64,000 nt of DNA. Source: Aliikangiella marina. Lineage in GTDB: Bacteria > Pseudomonadota > Gammaproteobacteria > Enterobacterales > Kangiellaceae. Within the stretch, counting starts at the first letter, position 1. Each line of letters opens with the position of its first letter. The translations under genes and the position numbers were made by a program. The DNA lies in assembly GCF_007004765.1 (NCBI RefSeq), contig NZ_VIKR01000002.1, positions 186,001 through 250,000 of the forward strand, written 5' to 3'. The notes below the pieces were generated by a model. That model was not told the DNA's origin. It saw only the letters and a list, made by a program, of their open reading frames with translations, and ran no database searches. Shown here in pieces: positions 25,718 to 35,203 of this stretch.

Positions 25718-26098
25718 CTATTCTAACCCGTAGCGATCTTCATTGTTGGTAGCAGCTGCGAGAAACGCTTCCACTAGAGTTAATAATTTAGCGCGCGAGT
25801 CTTCGCTTTCCGCTTCGGTCAAAAACTGAATGCCATATTGACAGCCAACTTCGGTTTCGTGGCGATGCTTAATTTTACAGGGAATGTCACTCAATTCAAT
25901 ATTGCCTTCTTCGTGGCGAAATGTGAAGCTAATCAGACAGCTGCTGATTTCAGGTAATCTTTCATTCGAATACAGCGCAATTCCATTTCGATTAAAGTTT
26001 GTGGAAATCAGTTGATACTTCCTGTTATTGATACTGACTTCACTGTCACTAAAGTCATCAGTACATAAATATCTTGGTATGTTGCGCCGTTCTTCCAC
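25718..26098 (-). CDS. PilZ domain protein, probable c-di-GMP receptor
   Basis: A 126-residue single-domain protein. The N terminus MEERRNIPRY provides the RxxxR loop of PilZ domains, and the second motif, normally (D/N)xSxxG, reads NFNRNG, with Asn at the Ser position. A hydrophobic beta-barrel pattern follows, with CKIKHRHETEVGCQYGIQF. Binding is likely but could be weaker because of the substituted residue. It lies 13 bases downstream of the HD-GYP gene in the same direction, so receptor and hydrolase are probably made together. Confidence 0.88.
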   Translation of the reverse strand: MEERRNIPRYLCTDDFSDSEVSINNRKYQLISTNFNRNGIALYSNERLPEISSCLISFTFRHEEGNIELSDIPCKIKHRHETEVGCQYGIQFLTEAESEDSRAKLLTLVEAFLAAATNNEDRYGLE

Positions 26099-26111
26099 TA
26101 GTTTTGTCCGT

Positions 26112-27443
26112 TTATTTACTCAGTTTTAACCCTTTTTTTAGGTATTGACGGATATCAACCCCAAATTTTCCGTTAGGAAGTTCGCTTGATATATTGTATA
26201 AATTGCCGCTGGAATCGACCGGATTGTTCAATAAATTCACGACCTTTTGGTGACATTTATTTTTATTTTCATCCAACACAATAACTAACCGAGGGCGCAG
26301 TTTTACTTCAGGATTTGTGGCGATAACTATTCCAACTTCACCATTAGTCATTTCAACAATAGAGCCTGGAGGGTAGACTCCGATACACTTAATAAACTCG
26401 AGAGCCAGTTCTTCGTCAAACTGTCGCCCGCGATTTTTGTAAATGATATCTAGGGCTTCCATAGAGGAGCGACCGTCGTCATAGCAGCGACTGCTTGTGA
26501 TAGCGTCATACGCATCTGTGATAGCGATTAGCATGGCATAGTAAGGTATTTGATGCCGTTTTAATCCGCGAGGATATCCAGACTCATCAGGGCGCTCATG
26601 GTGGCAATAAGCGACATCAATTGCGATAAGGTCGATATCTGGCATGGTCATCAATAAATCTCGACCCAGTAAAGAGTGAGACTTCATTAGCTCAAACTCG
26701 TCGTCAGTGAAGCGACCTTCTTTAAGTAAAATCTCGTCAGGTATTTTGGCTTTACCGACATCATGTAACAAACCGCAAAGACCGACTTTTCGAATTTCTT
26801 TTTCTTCAAATCCAAGGTAACGAGCAAAGGCAACGGACAAAATGCAAACATTTATGGCATGTTCCGCAGTATATTCGTCTTTACTTTTCAGCTTGCTTAA
26901 CCATACCAAAGCATTAGAGTTGCGGATAATACTATCAACGATTTGGTCTACTGCTTTGCGGCATTCATTAATATCAATAGTTCGGCCAATACGGATGCCT
27001 TCCATAATGTTTTTTGCGGTAAGCTTGGCATAGGTATAGCTTTGTTTTGCCGAATTGAACTCTTTATCAACGGTGACTTTGTTGATGTAGGTAACTTTGT
27101 TCTGCGGCGCAGACTGTGGTTGAGCTGTTGATGCTAAATGGGCTGATTGAGTTGAAGCGGTTTTCTTTTTGAGTGCTTTTTTTGCACGTGCAAATAGTCC
27201 GAGCTTTTGCTTTCTGCGCTCGACTTTTCCAAAGATTGGTGGAGATTTGACGATCCTTGACTTACGTTCGATAAAGACGTATCTGCACTGGCTTGCTAAG
27301 GCTTCTAAATCCTCAGGTGTTTCAATTAAAAATCCTTGTAATAAAAACTCAGTTTCTTCCCACGGACGGTCGAGACGAGTCACGAACATCCCAATTTCCA
27401 GTTCATCAACAAATACTTGTTTTTCATCTAATTCAGTCGACAT
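26112..27443 (-). CDS. HD-GYP c-di-GMP phosphodiesterase with DUF3391
   Basis: A 443-residue cytoplasmic protein. Residues about 10-60 match the DUF3391 domain (DELEIGMFVTRLDRPWEET), then a variable linker with KKK and Gln/Ser tracts, then an HD-GYP domain: HD at His227-Asp228 followed by GKAKIPDEIL, HHE at 281-283 and GYP at 289-291. The consensus HHExxDGxGYP reads HHERPDESGYP, with Glu for the first Gly, but all metal ligands seem present. It should hydrolyse c-di-GMP to pGpG or GMP. It is co-directional with the PilZ gene. Confidence 0.93.
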   Translation of the reverse strand: MSTELDEKQVFVDELEIGMFVTRLDRPWEETEFLLQGFLIETPEDLEALASQCRYVFIERKSRIVKSPPIFGKVERRKQKLGLFARAKKALKKKTASTQSAHLASTAQPQSAPQNKVTYINKVTVDKEFNSAKQSYTYAKLTAKNIMEGIRIGRTIDINECRKAVDQIVDSIIRNSNALVWLSKLKSKDEYTAEHAINVCILSVAFARYLGFEEKEIRKVGLCGLLHDVGKAKIPDEILLKEGRFTDDEFELMKSHSLLGRDLLMTMPDIDLIAIDVAYCHHERPDESGYPRGLKRHQIPYYAMLIAITDAYDAITSSRCYDDGRSSMEALDIIYKNRGRQFDEELALEFIKCIGVYPPGSIVEMTNGEVGIVIATNPEVKLRPRLVIVLDENKNKCHQKVVNLLNNPVDSSGNLYNISSELPNGKFGVDIRQYLKKGLKLSK

Positions 27444-27660
27444 TAAAATCCAGATATTTATTTTATAAAGCTGCTAAGTGGCAGCGAGACAGCGAATAAA
27501 CATTTGCAGACAAATTTTGCCAAGAAACTTTACCAAGAGATACTAATCAGAAGTACTGATAAGTATAGATAGTTTTCTTCAGACTGGAATGAAAAAATAT
27601 TCCATGAGGCGATTCAAATTGTGCAATAGTTGCCAGCAGAAAAGCGGCTTTTACTGAATG

Positions 27661-27700
27661 AAAATAAGCGGCGAGAGCAAGCCGTTAGTTTGCGCTCGCC
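27661..27700 (-). terminator. Rho-independent terminator of the DUF3192 lipoprotein gene
   Basis: On the minus strand GGCGAG and CTCGCC pair (27695-27700 with 27670-27675), extended by GCAA/TTGC after one mismatch, then a T-rich tail (27661-27666). It lies 9 bases after the stop codon. Confidence 0.75.
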
Positions 27701-27708
27701 TGTGATTC

Positions 27709-28077
27709 TTAGTTTTTGATACTAGAAAGCGCTTCGTTACCCCAGCCAATCAAGGTATTGTTCTTGAAAATCAAAGGTGTCGTTTCGTCTTTGGTCGTAT
27801 CACCATCCGACTCTGTGTGATGAGTTCGGTAGTAGAGTACTCGATATTGATCTTGTCCCGCAGTGAAGGCTTCTGAAAAATCAGGCGCGCCGAGTTCGCT
27901 GACAATAGCGCTGCGTTCCGTTCCAAGCTCTAAGTTGCTGATTGCCTTGCGGTTATCCTCTTGACGAGACTTCCAACTACTATAGCCTTCCCAGCCGTCA
28001 TCGGTATCAATAATCACGCAACCGGTTAAGCTGCTGGCAAGAAATGCACTGATGGCAATGTTGGTTAGGTACTTCAT
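27709..28077 (-). CDS. DUF3192-type lipoprotein
   Basis: A 122-residue lipoprotein. The ATG at 28077 is preceded by GGGAG at 7 bases; the signal is MKYLTNIAISAFLASSLTGC with lipobox LTGC. The mature part (YSSWKSRQEDNRKAISNLELGTERSAIVSELGAPDFSEAF, then LYYRT) follows the DUF3192 pattern, which is related to the SmpA/BamE-like fold. Members are found in many gammaproteobacteria; the function is not established. Transcribed alone, with its own terminator. Confidence 0.85.
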   Translation of the reverse strand: MKYLTNIAISAFLASSLTGCVIIDTDDGWEGYSSWKSRQEDNRKAISNLELGTERSAIVSELGAPDFSEAFTAGQDQYRVLYYRTHHTESDGDTTKDETTPLIFKNNTLIGWGNEALSSIKN

Positions 28078-28354
28078 GTATAACTCCCGATATTGAAAAA
28101 TAGGCGTTTTCAATTGACTCGCCTAGCGATTAAGGTGTGTTGTTGAAGTATAACACTAGCTCAGCTAGGGGCCAATAAGCAAAGTATTACAAATTGTGAC
28201 ATGGGCATTGGTAGATAGGCTTAGACAGACCTCAAGTCCTATTTGACCGAACCGTCTTGCATGCGGCGTTTGCGTCTGCGCTAGCGAACTTGAGTGATGA
28301 GGCGTAATATCCCTTGTGCTATTGTGTTAATCGGATTTTTCACAGGTGACTGAT

Positions 28355-28954
28355 ATGCAACGTTCAAAAACGGTTAATTCTTTTATTGATGCACATCCCG
28401 ACTGGCGACCGGCGATCGAAAAACTCAGAAATATTATTCTAACGACGGAACTAACAGAAACCTTTAAGTGGGGGGCGCCAACCTATACCATTGATAACAA
28501 AAATGTTGTTGGAATTGGCGCATTTAAGTCATACGTCGGACTGTGGTTTTTTAATGGTTCTCTGTTAAAGGATGCCAATAAAAAATTGATTAATGCGCAA
28601 GCGGGTAAAACTAAAGCGATGAGGCAATGGCGCTTTAGTGAAGCCAAGGATATTAAGTCCAATCAAATACTCCCTTACCTTAAAGAAGCAATAGCACTTC
28701 AAAAAGCAGGGAAAGTTGTACCTAAAACGAGCTCACAAACCAAATTGGAAATTCCAATTGAGCTGCAAACAGCGTTAGACCAGGATGAAGCTCTCGCGGG
28801 TCAGTTTGCCGCTTTGACGCCCTATAAACGAAAAGAATATGCCGAGCATATTGGAGCTGCTAAGCGTGAATCGACCCGCCAGAGTCGGTTGCAAAAGTGT
28901 ATTCCGATGATCTTGAAAGGCATTGGTTTAAACGATAAATACCGCAGTTGTTAA
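28355..28954 (+). CDS. YdeI/DUF1801 family protein
   Basis: A 199-residue protein. The first 130 residues form a DUF1801 fold (FIDAHPDWRPAIEKLRNIIL, ETFKWGAPTYTIDNKNVVGIGAFKSYVGLWFFNG), and the C terminus (FAALTPYKRKEYAEHIGAAKRESTRQSRLQKCIPMILKG) is the bacteriocin-protection YdeI/OmpD-associated helical segment. The ATG at 28355 follows AGGTGA at the right distance, so a GTG at 28346 is rejected. Exact function unknown. It is followed 37 bases later by an SRPBCC gene in the same direction. Confidence 0.88.
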   Translation: MQRSKTVNSFIDAHPDWRPAIEKLRNIILTTELTETFKWGAPTYTIDNKNVVGIGAFKSYVGLWFFNGSLLKDANKKLINAQAGKTKAMRQWRFSEAKDIKSNQILPYLKEAIALQKAGKVVPKTSSQTKLEIPIELQTALDQDEALAGQFAALTPYKRKEYAEHIGAAKRESTRQSRLQKCIPMILKGIGLNDKYRSC

Positions 28955-28991
28955 TCATAATAAGGAAAAACTAACGATCGAGGAATGAATA

Positions 28992-29426
28992 ATGAAATAT
29001 GAAATAGAAATCGATGTGAACTTACCGAGAGATAAAGTGATTGCTTTGTTTGATGACACAGAAAATTTGAAAAAATGGATGCCGGGACTTGTAATCTTTG
29101 AGCCTATGAGTGGTGAACCGGGTCAAGTTGGTGCTCAATCAAAAATTGTAGTAAGTACCGGCAAGAATAATTGCGAGATGATTGAAACAATCACGGTAAG
29201 AAATCTTCCAGATGAATTCACGGGAGTATATACGACCGATGGTATGTGGAATGAAAACAAAAATTTGTTCACAGAAGTCAACGAGAATACCACGCGATGG
29301 AAATCTGTTAATGAATTTAAAAGTGATAAGTTATTGATGAAATTAATGATGTTCTTAATGCCTGGTGCATTTAAAAAAGAGTCTTTAAAGTTTATGCAAA
29401 GCTTTAAAACGTTTGCCGAAAAATAG
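28992..29426 (+). CDS. SRPBCC (START/polyketide cyclase-like) protein
   Basis: A 144-residue protein of the helix-grip fold. It starts MKYEIEIDVNLPRDKVIALF, then has TENLKKWMPGL, the usual second-strand and helix pattern of polyketide cyclase / COG3832-like SRPBCC proteins, and ends with a long C-terminal helix (FKKESLKFMQSFKTFAEK). It probably binds a hydrophobic small molecule; ligand unknown. It may share a transcript with the YdeI-like gene. Confidence 0.82.
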   Translation: MKYEIEIDVNLPRDKVIALFDDTENLKKWMPGLVIFEPMSGEPGQVGAQSKIVVSTGKNNCEMIETITVRNLPDEFTGVYTTDGMWNENKNLFTEVNENTTRWKSVNEFKSDKLLMKLMMFLMPGAFKKESLKFMQSFKTFAEK

Positions 29427-29528
29427 CTTCAAAACATTGGTGAAAAAACATACTTTAAGCTGCGAGTTGGCTTAAAAATGGGTATTTAATGTTTGAGAAA
29501 TTGTTAACAAGTTGAGAGGGTCAAGACA

Positions 29529-29555
29529 CCTCTCCTAGATAACGATTAGGAGAGG
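29529..29555. terminator. Terminator hairpin between convergent genes
   Basis: CCTCTCCTA (29529-29537) pairs with TAGGAGAGG (29547-29555) around a 9-base loop, placed between the rightward SRPBCC gene and the leftward hydrolase gene. A CTTTTT follows 11 bases later on the + strand. Confidence 0.65.
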
Positions 29556-29581
29556 CATCAAGTTACTTTTTAGTGAAAGTA

Positions 29582-31207
29582 TTAGTCGACGGTTGGAATA
29601 GTTAATGTCGAATCCAATCCTTTGCTAAATTTAAATTTCACGTTGTAAGGCAAAATAGTGGGAATGCCATAGAGTAAATCAAAAGTATCAAAAGCGATCC
29701 CCAGTTTATGACCGGCTGGTACATCGTAAGCCGTCGCCACAAGTTCCCACTCGATCGATTGCGTTTTTCCAGGGTTTGCATTGTAGGTGGTTACCGGACC
29801 ATGAGTAATCAGCGTACCCACACCATTGGGCGCAATATCATAAAGATATCCGACTATTTGCATCTTGCTGAATGAGGGACGCAGGTTTAGTTTGACTTTA
29901 GGAATTCCTCTTATTTTCATCGTCTGGCTAAGTTTTGGTGTATCGAAGACAATGCCATTGGTCCGGCTTATAAGCCCCATGGGAGTCTTTACCGGGGTTT
30001 TGATATGAGCATCTAAAATGGCTGATAAAACGGGAATCCCGGTTGTCGCGAGGGTATCGAGTCCGCTATAAATCGTGTTGGTTTTTCCCCACCAAGGTCT
30101 ATAAGGAGAATCCCTTAAGTCTCCATTTGAAAACACTCCTCTCGCACCCAAATAAAATGTTTCATTTGACTGACCGGGTAAAGGGTAGTCAGAGTATTCA
30201 TCTCGTTTGTTTTTGAGATCAACGAGCATTGTTACCGGTTGTTGTTGCATTATTCCTGTATCAATATTCTTTAACCAGTAATCGAACCAGCGATGGGTGT
30301 TATCCCAAGTGTAACTTTCTAAGCCCACGAGTCCGAATCCCTCGCCGCTGGCATGCGTTCCTTGATTTAGGTCGATGCGTTTAGGGCCAGTCAACTGTTG
30401 ATAAAACTTCAAGAGATTATTGGGTTGGAACAAGTTATCACCAAAGTTATTAGCAAGGTAAACGGGCGCGTTGCGCTCGTTAATTAAATCCACGAAATTG
30501 ACCACCGAGCGCTCCTCAGCCCAATTGAGTGTCTCTGTAATATTTTGATTAATTAAAAGGTTTTGGTAGTTTTGCGCAATAATGGGATCCATGTTGGCGG
30601 TAACAAAACCACTGGCCACTAAAAAGAATCCCCAGAATGATCGGGGAGTTTGGTGTTGATAGAGCGAATCGGTTAATGAGCCCCAGGTGCTCATTGCAAC
30701 AGCGGTTTTGATTCGTGGCTCTTTTGCTAGCCCCATCAAGCTGATTCCTGAACCATATGAAATCCCACTGATCCCGATATTATTTGAATCAACTGCAGTG
30801 TTAGCTTGAAGCCAATCTACGACCGCTGATAAATCTTGCATATCTTTATCGCCAACAACGTTGACTTGGCCGCCCGAACAACCCCAACCTCTGGCGCTGT
30901 AACTAAAAACTAAATAACCTTTTTTAGCAAACTGTGCGGCCTGCAAAATATATTCATGTTCGTCTAAAACCCAGCTGTTGACGAAAATAATCGCTGGGTA
31001 GCCATCACTAGGGGGTGGTGATGTTGGTGTAAACAAATTTGCGGCAATTGAAACGTTATCTAAAGAGGTGACAGTGATACTGTCGTCAAATTCAAACTTT
31101 GGAGAGGAGACAGACGGTAACTCAAAACAAATATTAGCAAGAGCGTAATGGGTACTTCCGAATAGCAGACTCCAGGTTAAAACAAGCTTTATAAATATCT
31201 CACGCAT
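29582..31207 (-). CDS. Exported S15/CocE-family hydrolase
   Basis: A 541-residue alpha/beta-hydrolase with a signal peptide (REIFIKLVLTWSLLFGSTHYALA). The oxyanion region is FVNSWVLDEHEY, the nucleophile elbow GISYGSG with Ser150, then a helical cap. The C-terminal beta-sandwich (LKLNLRPSFSKMQIVGYLYDIAPNG, HKLGIAFDTFDLLYG) matches the jelly-roll domain of X-Pro dipeptidyl peptidases and CocE/NonD esterases. Substrates of such enzymes are acyl or peptide esters; this one is not assigned. An ACTGGTACGACC sequence about 35 bases upstream of the start weakly resembles a FadR site. Confidence 0.88.
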   Translation of the reverse strand: MREIFIKLVLTWSLLFGSTHYALANICFELPSVSSPKFEFDDSITVTSLDNVSIAANLFTPTSPPPSDGYPAIIFVNSWVLDEHEYILQAAQFAKKGYLVFSYSARGWGCSGGQVNVVGDKDMQDLSAVVDWLQANTAVDSNNIGISGISYGSGISLMGLAKEPRIKTAVAMSTWGSLTDSLYQHQTPRSFWGFFLVASGFVTANMDPIIAQNYQNLLINQNITETLNWAEERSVVNFVDLINERNAPVYLANNFGDNLFQPNNLLKFYQQLTGPKRIDLNQGTHASGEGFGLVGLESYTWDNTHRWFDYWLKNIDTGIMQQQPVTMLVDLKNKRDEYSDYPLPGQSNETFYLGARGVFSNGDLRDSPYRPWWGKTNTIYSGLDTLATTGIPVLSAILDAHIKTPVKTPMGLISRTNGIVFDTPKLSQTMKIRGIPKVKLNLRPSFSKMQIVGYLYDIAPNGVGTLITHGPVTTYNANPGKTQSIEWELVATAYDVPAGHKLGIAFDTFDLLYGIPTILPYNVKFKFSKGLDSTLTIPTVD

Positions 31208-31412
31208 GGCATTAGGTCCTATGATTATTGTTAATTAGGATGACTGGTACGACCTTAAACCAGTTGCATGAGCCTAGTACACAATCAGGCTGGCGTAAGC
31301 TAAATATCTCAATTCTGTATGCTTGAAAGACGAAAAGTGATGGTTTTAAAATTTGTAACGCGAACAGTATTTTGATTTGGAATGCAGCGTCTTCGGTTGA
31401 GAAAAATTTAAT

Positions 31413-31436
31413 TAAGAAAAGCTGCGATAAAGCAGC
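31413..31436 (-). terminator. Rho-independent terminator of rapA
   Basis: On the minus strand GCTGC (31436-31432) and GCAGC (31425-31421) pair around a six-base loop, followed by TTTTCTTAAT. It starts 6 bases after the stop codon. Confidence 0.8.
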
Positions 31437-31441
31437 CTCTC

Positions 31442-34303
31442 TTAAACGGCAACTATTACTCGAATGGCTTCCAATTGAAGCTGAGTATCTGATAAATGAG
31501 TGGTGAGCTTATCAGTTTGATTTTTGATGAAGTCGATCTCCGCCTCTCGGATATTTGGATTTTTCTTTCGAAGTGAAACCAATCGGTTGAGTTCCTGCTT
31601 TTGAGAAGCTTGCATATTATCAACGACATTAGCGAGAACCGCTTGTGCTTTTACTTCTGCTTTTTTATCAGCAAGCTTGAGCATTTTCCGGAAAGTTTTT
31701 TCTTCACTTTTCAGCAGCTGGCGAGAGGTATTTTTGGGAATCTTGTGACACTGTTTACTCAAGTTCTCATGATTAACTTTGTCAGCCAAATCATTGCCAT
31801 TGATATCGGTAAGTACGCGAATAGACGTGAACGGCAGGAAGCGTTGAGCTTGCAGATATTTGGGCGCGATAGGTTCGATATGATACAAGACTTCCATCAG
31901 TAACGTACCGGCTTTAATCGCTTTATTTTTCAAAATACACACGCTAGCATTACCTTTGTCCTCAGATAGCACCAGTTCAATAGCCCCGTTTACCATCGGG
32001 TGCTCCCAGCTTAAAAAGTGCATATCATCACGTGCCAAGGCTGTGCTTCGGTCATAGGTAACCGTCATGCCATCTTCTGCTAAACCTGGAAACGCGCCAA
32101 TAAACATATGATCACCAGGTCGGATGACATAGCTTTGCGCAGAGTGATCCTCAAATTGAACGCCAAAACGATCCCAACACGACTCCATAAAGTTTCTCGG
32201 CGCTAAGCTGTCTCGCTCTGCGACACGTTCAATTAGTTCATCGGCTTTACTTTGATTAAATGAAGCGAGTTCAAGCAGTTTATCTCGACCACTTTCCATA
32301 GCCTTGTTGACTTCTTTAGCAATCGTTCGAGTCGACTCAATTAACGCTTTTTGATGTTGCGAGTCATCGTATTCTAATATTGCATCAAACAACTGGGCAT
32401 GAGTTCGTTTGAATATTTCCGAGCCAGCGGCGTTGGTTTTCTCAAATGCATTCATACCCATGTGATACCAATTAAATATCACCTCTTGAGCTGAATTTTG
32501 CATGAAAGGAACATGAATTTCGATATCGTTTTGTTGGCCGATGCGATCCAGTCGACCAATACGTTGTTCGAGCAAATCAGGGTTGGCGGGTAGGTCCATT
32601 AACACAAGCTTATGACTAAATTGAAAGTTGCGTCCTTCACTCCCAATCTCGCTACAAATCAGTGCCTGTGCGCCTTCTTCCATATCGGCAAAATGTGCCG
32701 CTGCCCGGTCGCGGCTGATGATGTCCATATCTTCATGGAATGTACAGCAGTTGATTCCCAGTTTAAATCGGCAATGCAAATCTAAGGCGATGGCGGTATC
32801 TTTATGGGCACAGATTATCAGTACTTTTTCATTTCTGTTTTCTTTTAAGAAATTTTTTAACCAGTCAACACGGGTATCGAATAAAGTCCACGATTCGTCA
32901 TGCATTTGAGTTTCTGGATGAAGCATCGCGGCGACAGTTTCGTCTAGATGTTCAGCTATTTCATACTGATATTCTTCGCAAGCTTCCACCGGGTGAGGAA
33001 AAACTTTTCTTTGAGGAAAGCCGGCAATATTTTTTCGCGTGTTTCGATAGAGCACTCTACCGGTGCCATTACGATCGAGTAACTCTTTGATAATCTGCGA
33101 ACGATTGGTTTCGTCAATTTCGACATCGTCGATGTAGTTGGCAACCTGAGCTTTTAACGTGTCATCCCACTTGTCGGAATCAGTTATCGTCTCGAGAAGT
33201 TCTGCGATGGGTTGATAAGCTTTTTGCTCTTCCACGAAGTCCTGGAGATTATGGAATCGGTCAGGGTCGAGAAGTCGCAGACGAGCAAAGTGACTTTCCT
33301 GGCCTAATTGCTCAGGGGTTGCAGACAATAATAAGAGTCCTGGCGTTTGGTTAGCAATGGTTTCGACTCGCAGGTACTCGTTACTGGGGTTACCTGGCTG
33401 CCACTCTAGGTGATGTGCTTCATCGATAACTAACAGGTCCCACTCACCTTGTGAAATTTGGTCTAGATCGCATTGCGCCAGAAACTCGCTGCTACAGAGC
33501 ACTAATTGCTCTGAAAGAAAGGGGTTTTCAATTTCGATCTGTTCTATATCTATCGATTCATCAAGCGCTAAATCGTCAAGATCGGTTAGCGAGTCGACCC
33601 GTGCCTGGTCGAAAATGCTGAAATGCAAATTAAAGCGCCTAATCATTTCAACAAACCATTGGTTAACTAACGGCTGTGGTACCACAATTAATACCCGACT
33701 TGCCCGATGGTTGATTAATTGCTGATGAATTATCATCCCGGCTTCAATGGTTTTACCCAGGCCCACTTCGTCGGCGAGTAATACTCTTGGCGCGTAACGA
33801 TTGCCGACTTCAGAAGCGATGTATAGTTGATGGCCGATAAGATCGATTCTTGGTCCTTGCAGGCCATTAACTTCACAACGTTGTTGCTGCTCTTTGGCTT
33901 TCATGGCTGAATAACGTAATTCAAACCACCTGAGTGAGTCGACTTGTCCAGAAAATAAACGATCAGAAGCTTTGTTAAGTTGCAGATGGTGACTCAATTG
34001 GGTTTCGGGTACTGGCACCATATCATCGCCTTCGCCTGGCATCTGTGCCATGTAAACCAAAATGTCATTAAGTTGCTCGACGCTTTTGACGATCAGTATC
34101 TCGCCGTGGGCCGTTTCGATTTGATCGCCGACTTGAAAACTCACACGAGACAAAGGAGCATTATTTTTGGCATAAGTCCGTTCGGATTCAGTCGCTGGGA
34201 AAAATATGGTGACAAGACGGTGATCAACCGATTGAACCATGCCTAATCCGAGTTCGGTTTCGTTTTCACTCAGCCAACGTTGGCCTTCTGCAAAATCATT
34301 CAT
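31442..34303 (-). CDS. rapA: RNA polymerase-associated ATPase RapA (HepA)
   Basis: Swi2/Snf2-type ATPase that binds RNA polymerase and recycles stalled post-termination complexes. The 953 residues cover the usual E. coli length (968). Seen: N-terminal Tudor-like regions (GQRWLSENETELGLGMV), Walker A DEVGLGKT (Gly181-Thr185), DEAH at 294-297, and helicase C motifs (GSEGRNFQFS, QRIGRLDRIGQ), then the RapA-specific C-terminal domains. Alone in its transcript, with its own terminator and divergent from the DUF4442 gene. Confidence 0.97.
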   Translation of the reverse strand: MNDFAEGQRWLSENETELGLGMVQSVDHRLVTIFFPATESERTYAKNNAPLSRVSFQVGDQIETAHGEILIVKSVEQLNDILVYMAQMPGEGDDMVPVPETQLSHHLQLNKASDRLFSGQVDSLRWFELRYSAMKAKEQQQRCEVNGLQGPRIDLIGHQLYIASEVGNRYAPRVLLADEVGLGKTIEAGMIIHQQLINHRASRVLIVVPQPLVNQWFVEMIRRFNLHFSIFDQARVDSLTDLDDLALDESIDIEQIEIENPFLSEQLVLCSSEFLAQCDLDQISQGEWDLLVIDEAHHLEWQPGNPSNEYLRVETIANQTPGLLLLSATPEQLGQESHFARLRLLDPDRFHNLQDFVEEQKAYQPIAELLETITDSDKWDDTLKAQVANYIDDVEIDETNRSQIIKELLDRNGTGRVLYRNTRKNIAGFPQRKVFPHPVEACEEYQYEIAEHLDETVAAMLHPETQMHDESWTLFDTRVDWLKNFLKENRNEKVLIICAHKDTAIALDLHCRFKLGINCCTFHEDMDIISRDRAAAHFADMEEGAQALICSEIGSEGRNFQFSHKLVLMDLPANPDLLEQRIGRLDRIGQQNDIEIHVPFMQNSAQEVIFNWYHMGMNAFEKTNAAGSEIFKRTHAQLFDAILEYDDSQHQKALIESTRTIAKEVNKAMESGRDKLLELASFNQSKADELIERVAERDSLAPRNFMESCWDRFGVQFEDHSAQSYVIRPGDHMFIGAFPGLAEDGMTVTYDRSTALARDDMHFLSWEHPMVNGAIELVLSEDKGNASVCILKNKAIKAGTLLMEVLYHIEPIAPKYLQAQRFLPFTSIRVLTDINGNDLADKVNHENLSKQCHKIPKNTSRQLLKSEEKTFRKMLKLADKKAEVKAQAVLANVVDNMQASQKQELNRLVSLRKKNPNIREAEIDFIKNQTDKLTTHLSDTQLQLEAIRVIVAV

Positions 34304-34487
34304 AAAGATTCAACTTTTGCATCATGACTATTAACAACCAGTTTGGTTTGACTGGCGCAGTTCAGTCAGATTTTCGCTAAGTATAGGAGAATTTTAAAAA
34401 GGCGCGGATTATAGCAGGCGCTCATAGCTAAATCACGGCTATTCGGCTTTTTTTTAACCATGATTTAGCATAATATAAATATTTGCA

Positions 34488-34504
34488 TACTGGTATGACC
34501 TCTT
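34488..34504 (+). promoter_or_regulatory. FadR-like operator candidate
   Basis: TACTGGTATGACCTCTT matches 10 of 13 fixed positions of the FadR consensus as I remember it (ANCTGGTCNGACNNGTT). It lies 56 bases before the start of a hotdog-fold thioesterase-like gene, which makes fatty acid control plausible. No FadR gene is in the window. Confidence 0.35.
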
Positions 34505-34559
34505 TGGTGTGGCGTCTTCCAGTGTTGGCGGATGATTTAATTTTTTTATCGGAAAATCT

Positions 34560-35024
34560 ATGTACTTAACCCCCAAAAAACTTAAGTTTTTGCTCAACGT
34601 TTATCCCCCTTACCTCGGTGCAGGCGTCAAAATAGTCGAATTAGCTGATGACTGGCGCTATGTTAAGGTCGCAATGAAGCTTCGGTGGTACAACCGAAAT
34701 GCGGTGGGAACGCATTTTGGCGGTAGTTTATACTCGATGGTCGACCCACAAATAATGCTGATGTTAATGAACATTCTTGGCAAGAATTATTATGTTTGGG
34801 ACAAAAGTGCCACTGTCGATTACATCGCTCCAGCAAAAACCACAGTTTATGCCGAAATTAGTATTACTGATTTAATTATCTCAGACATCAAAGAAAAGAC
34901 CCAAAGGGGTGAGAAATATCTCCCGGAATTTACCATAGAAATCAAAGATGGAGCTGGTAATTTGATAGCAAGGGTGACTAAGGTCTTGTATATTAAAAAG
35001 AAACCGGAAAAGAACGAGCGGTAA
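34560..35024 (+). CDS. DUF4442 hotdog-fold thioesterase-like protein
   Basis: A 154-residue protein of the DUF4442 family. It starts TPKKLKFLLNVYPPYLGAGVKIVELADDWRYVKVAMKL and has the hotdog helix GTHFGGSLYSMVDPQIMLML, with DKSATVDYIAPAKTTVYAEI on the following strand. Members are related to acyl-CoA thioesterases, and a fatty-acyl-CoA substrate is likely but not shown. A candidate FadR operator precedes it. Transcribed alone as far as can be seen. Confidence 0.88.
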   Translation: MYLTPKKLKFLLNVYPPYLGAGVKIVELADDWRYVKVAMKLRWYNRNAVGTHFGGSLYSMVDPQIMLMLMNILGKNYYVWDKSATVDYIAPAKTTVYAEISITDLIISDIKEKTQRGEKYLPEFTIEIKDGAGNLIARVTKVLYIKKKPEKNER

Positions 35025-35203
35025 ATTGGTGCAAACGCCCTGGTGCTAGTTAGGCTCAAAATAATCCATTTGCCGCGTGATAAGTCTTTTTTCAGTGCTA
35101 TGCTTAAATAAGGCGTCGACTTAAAAATGATGCCGGTCGCGAGTTATCTGGCTTAGCTTGCGGCGAGACGTTATTCACTTACTTTCAGCAAAAGGAGATT
35201 TTC

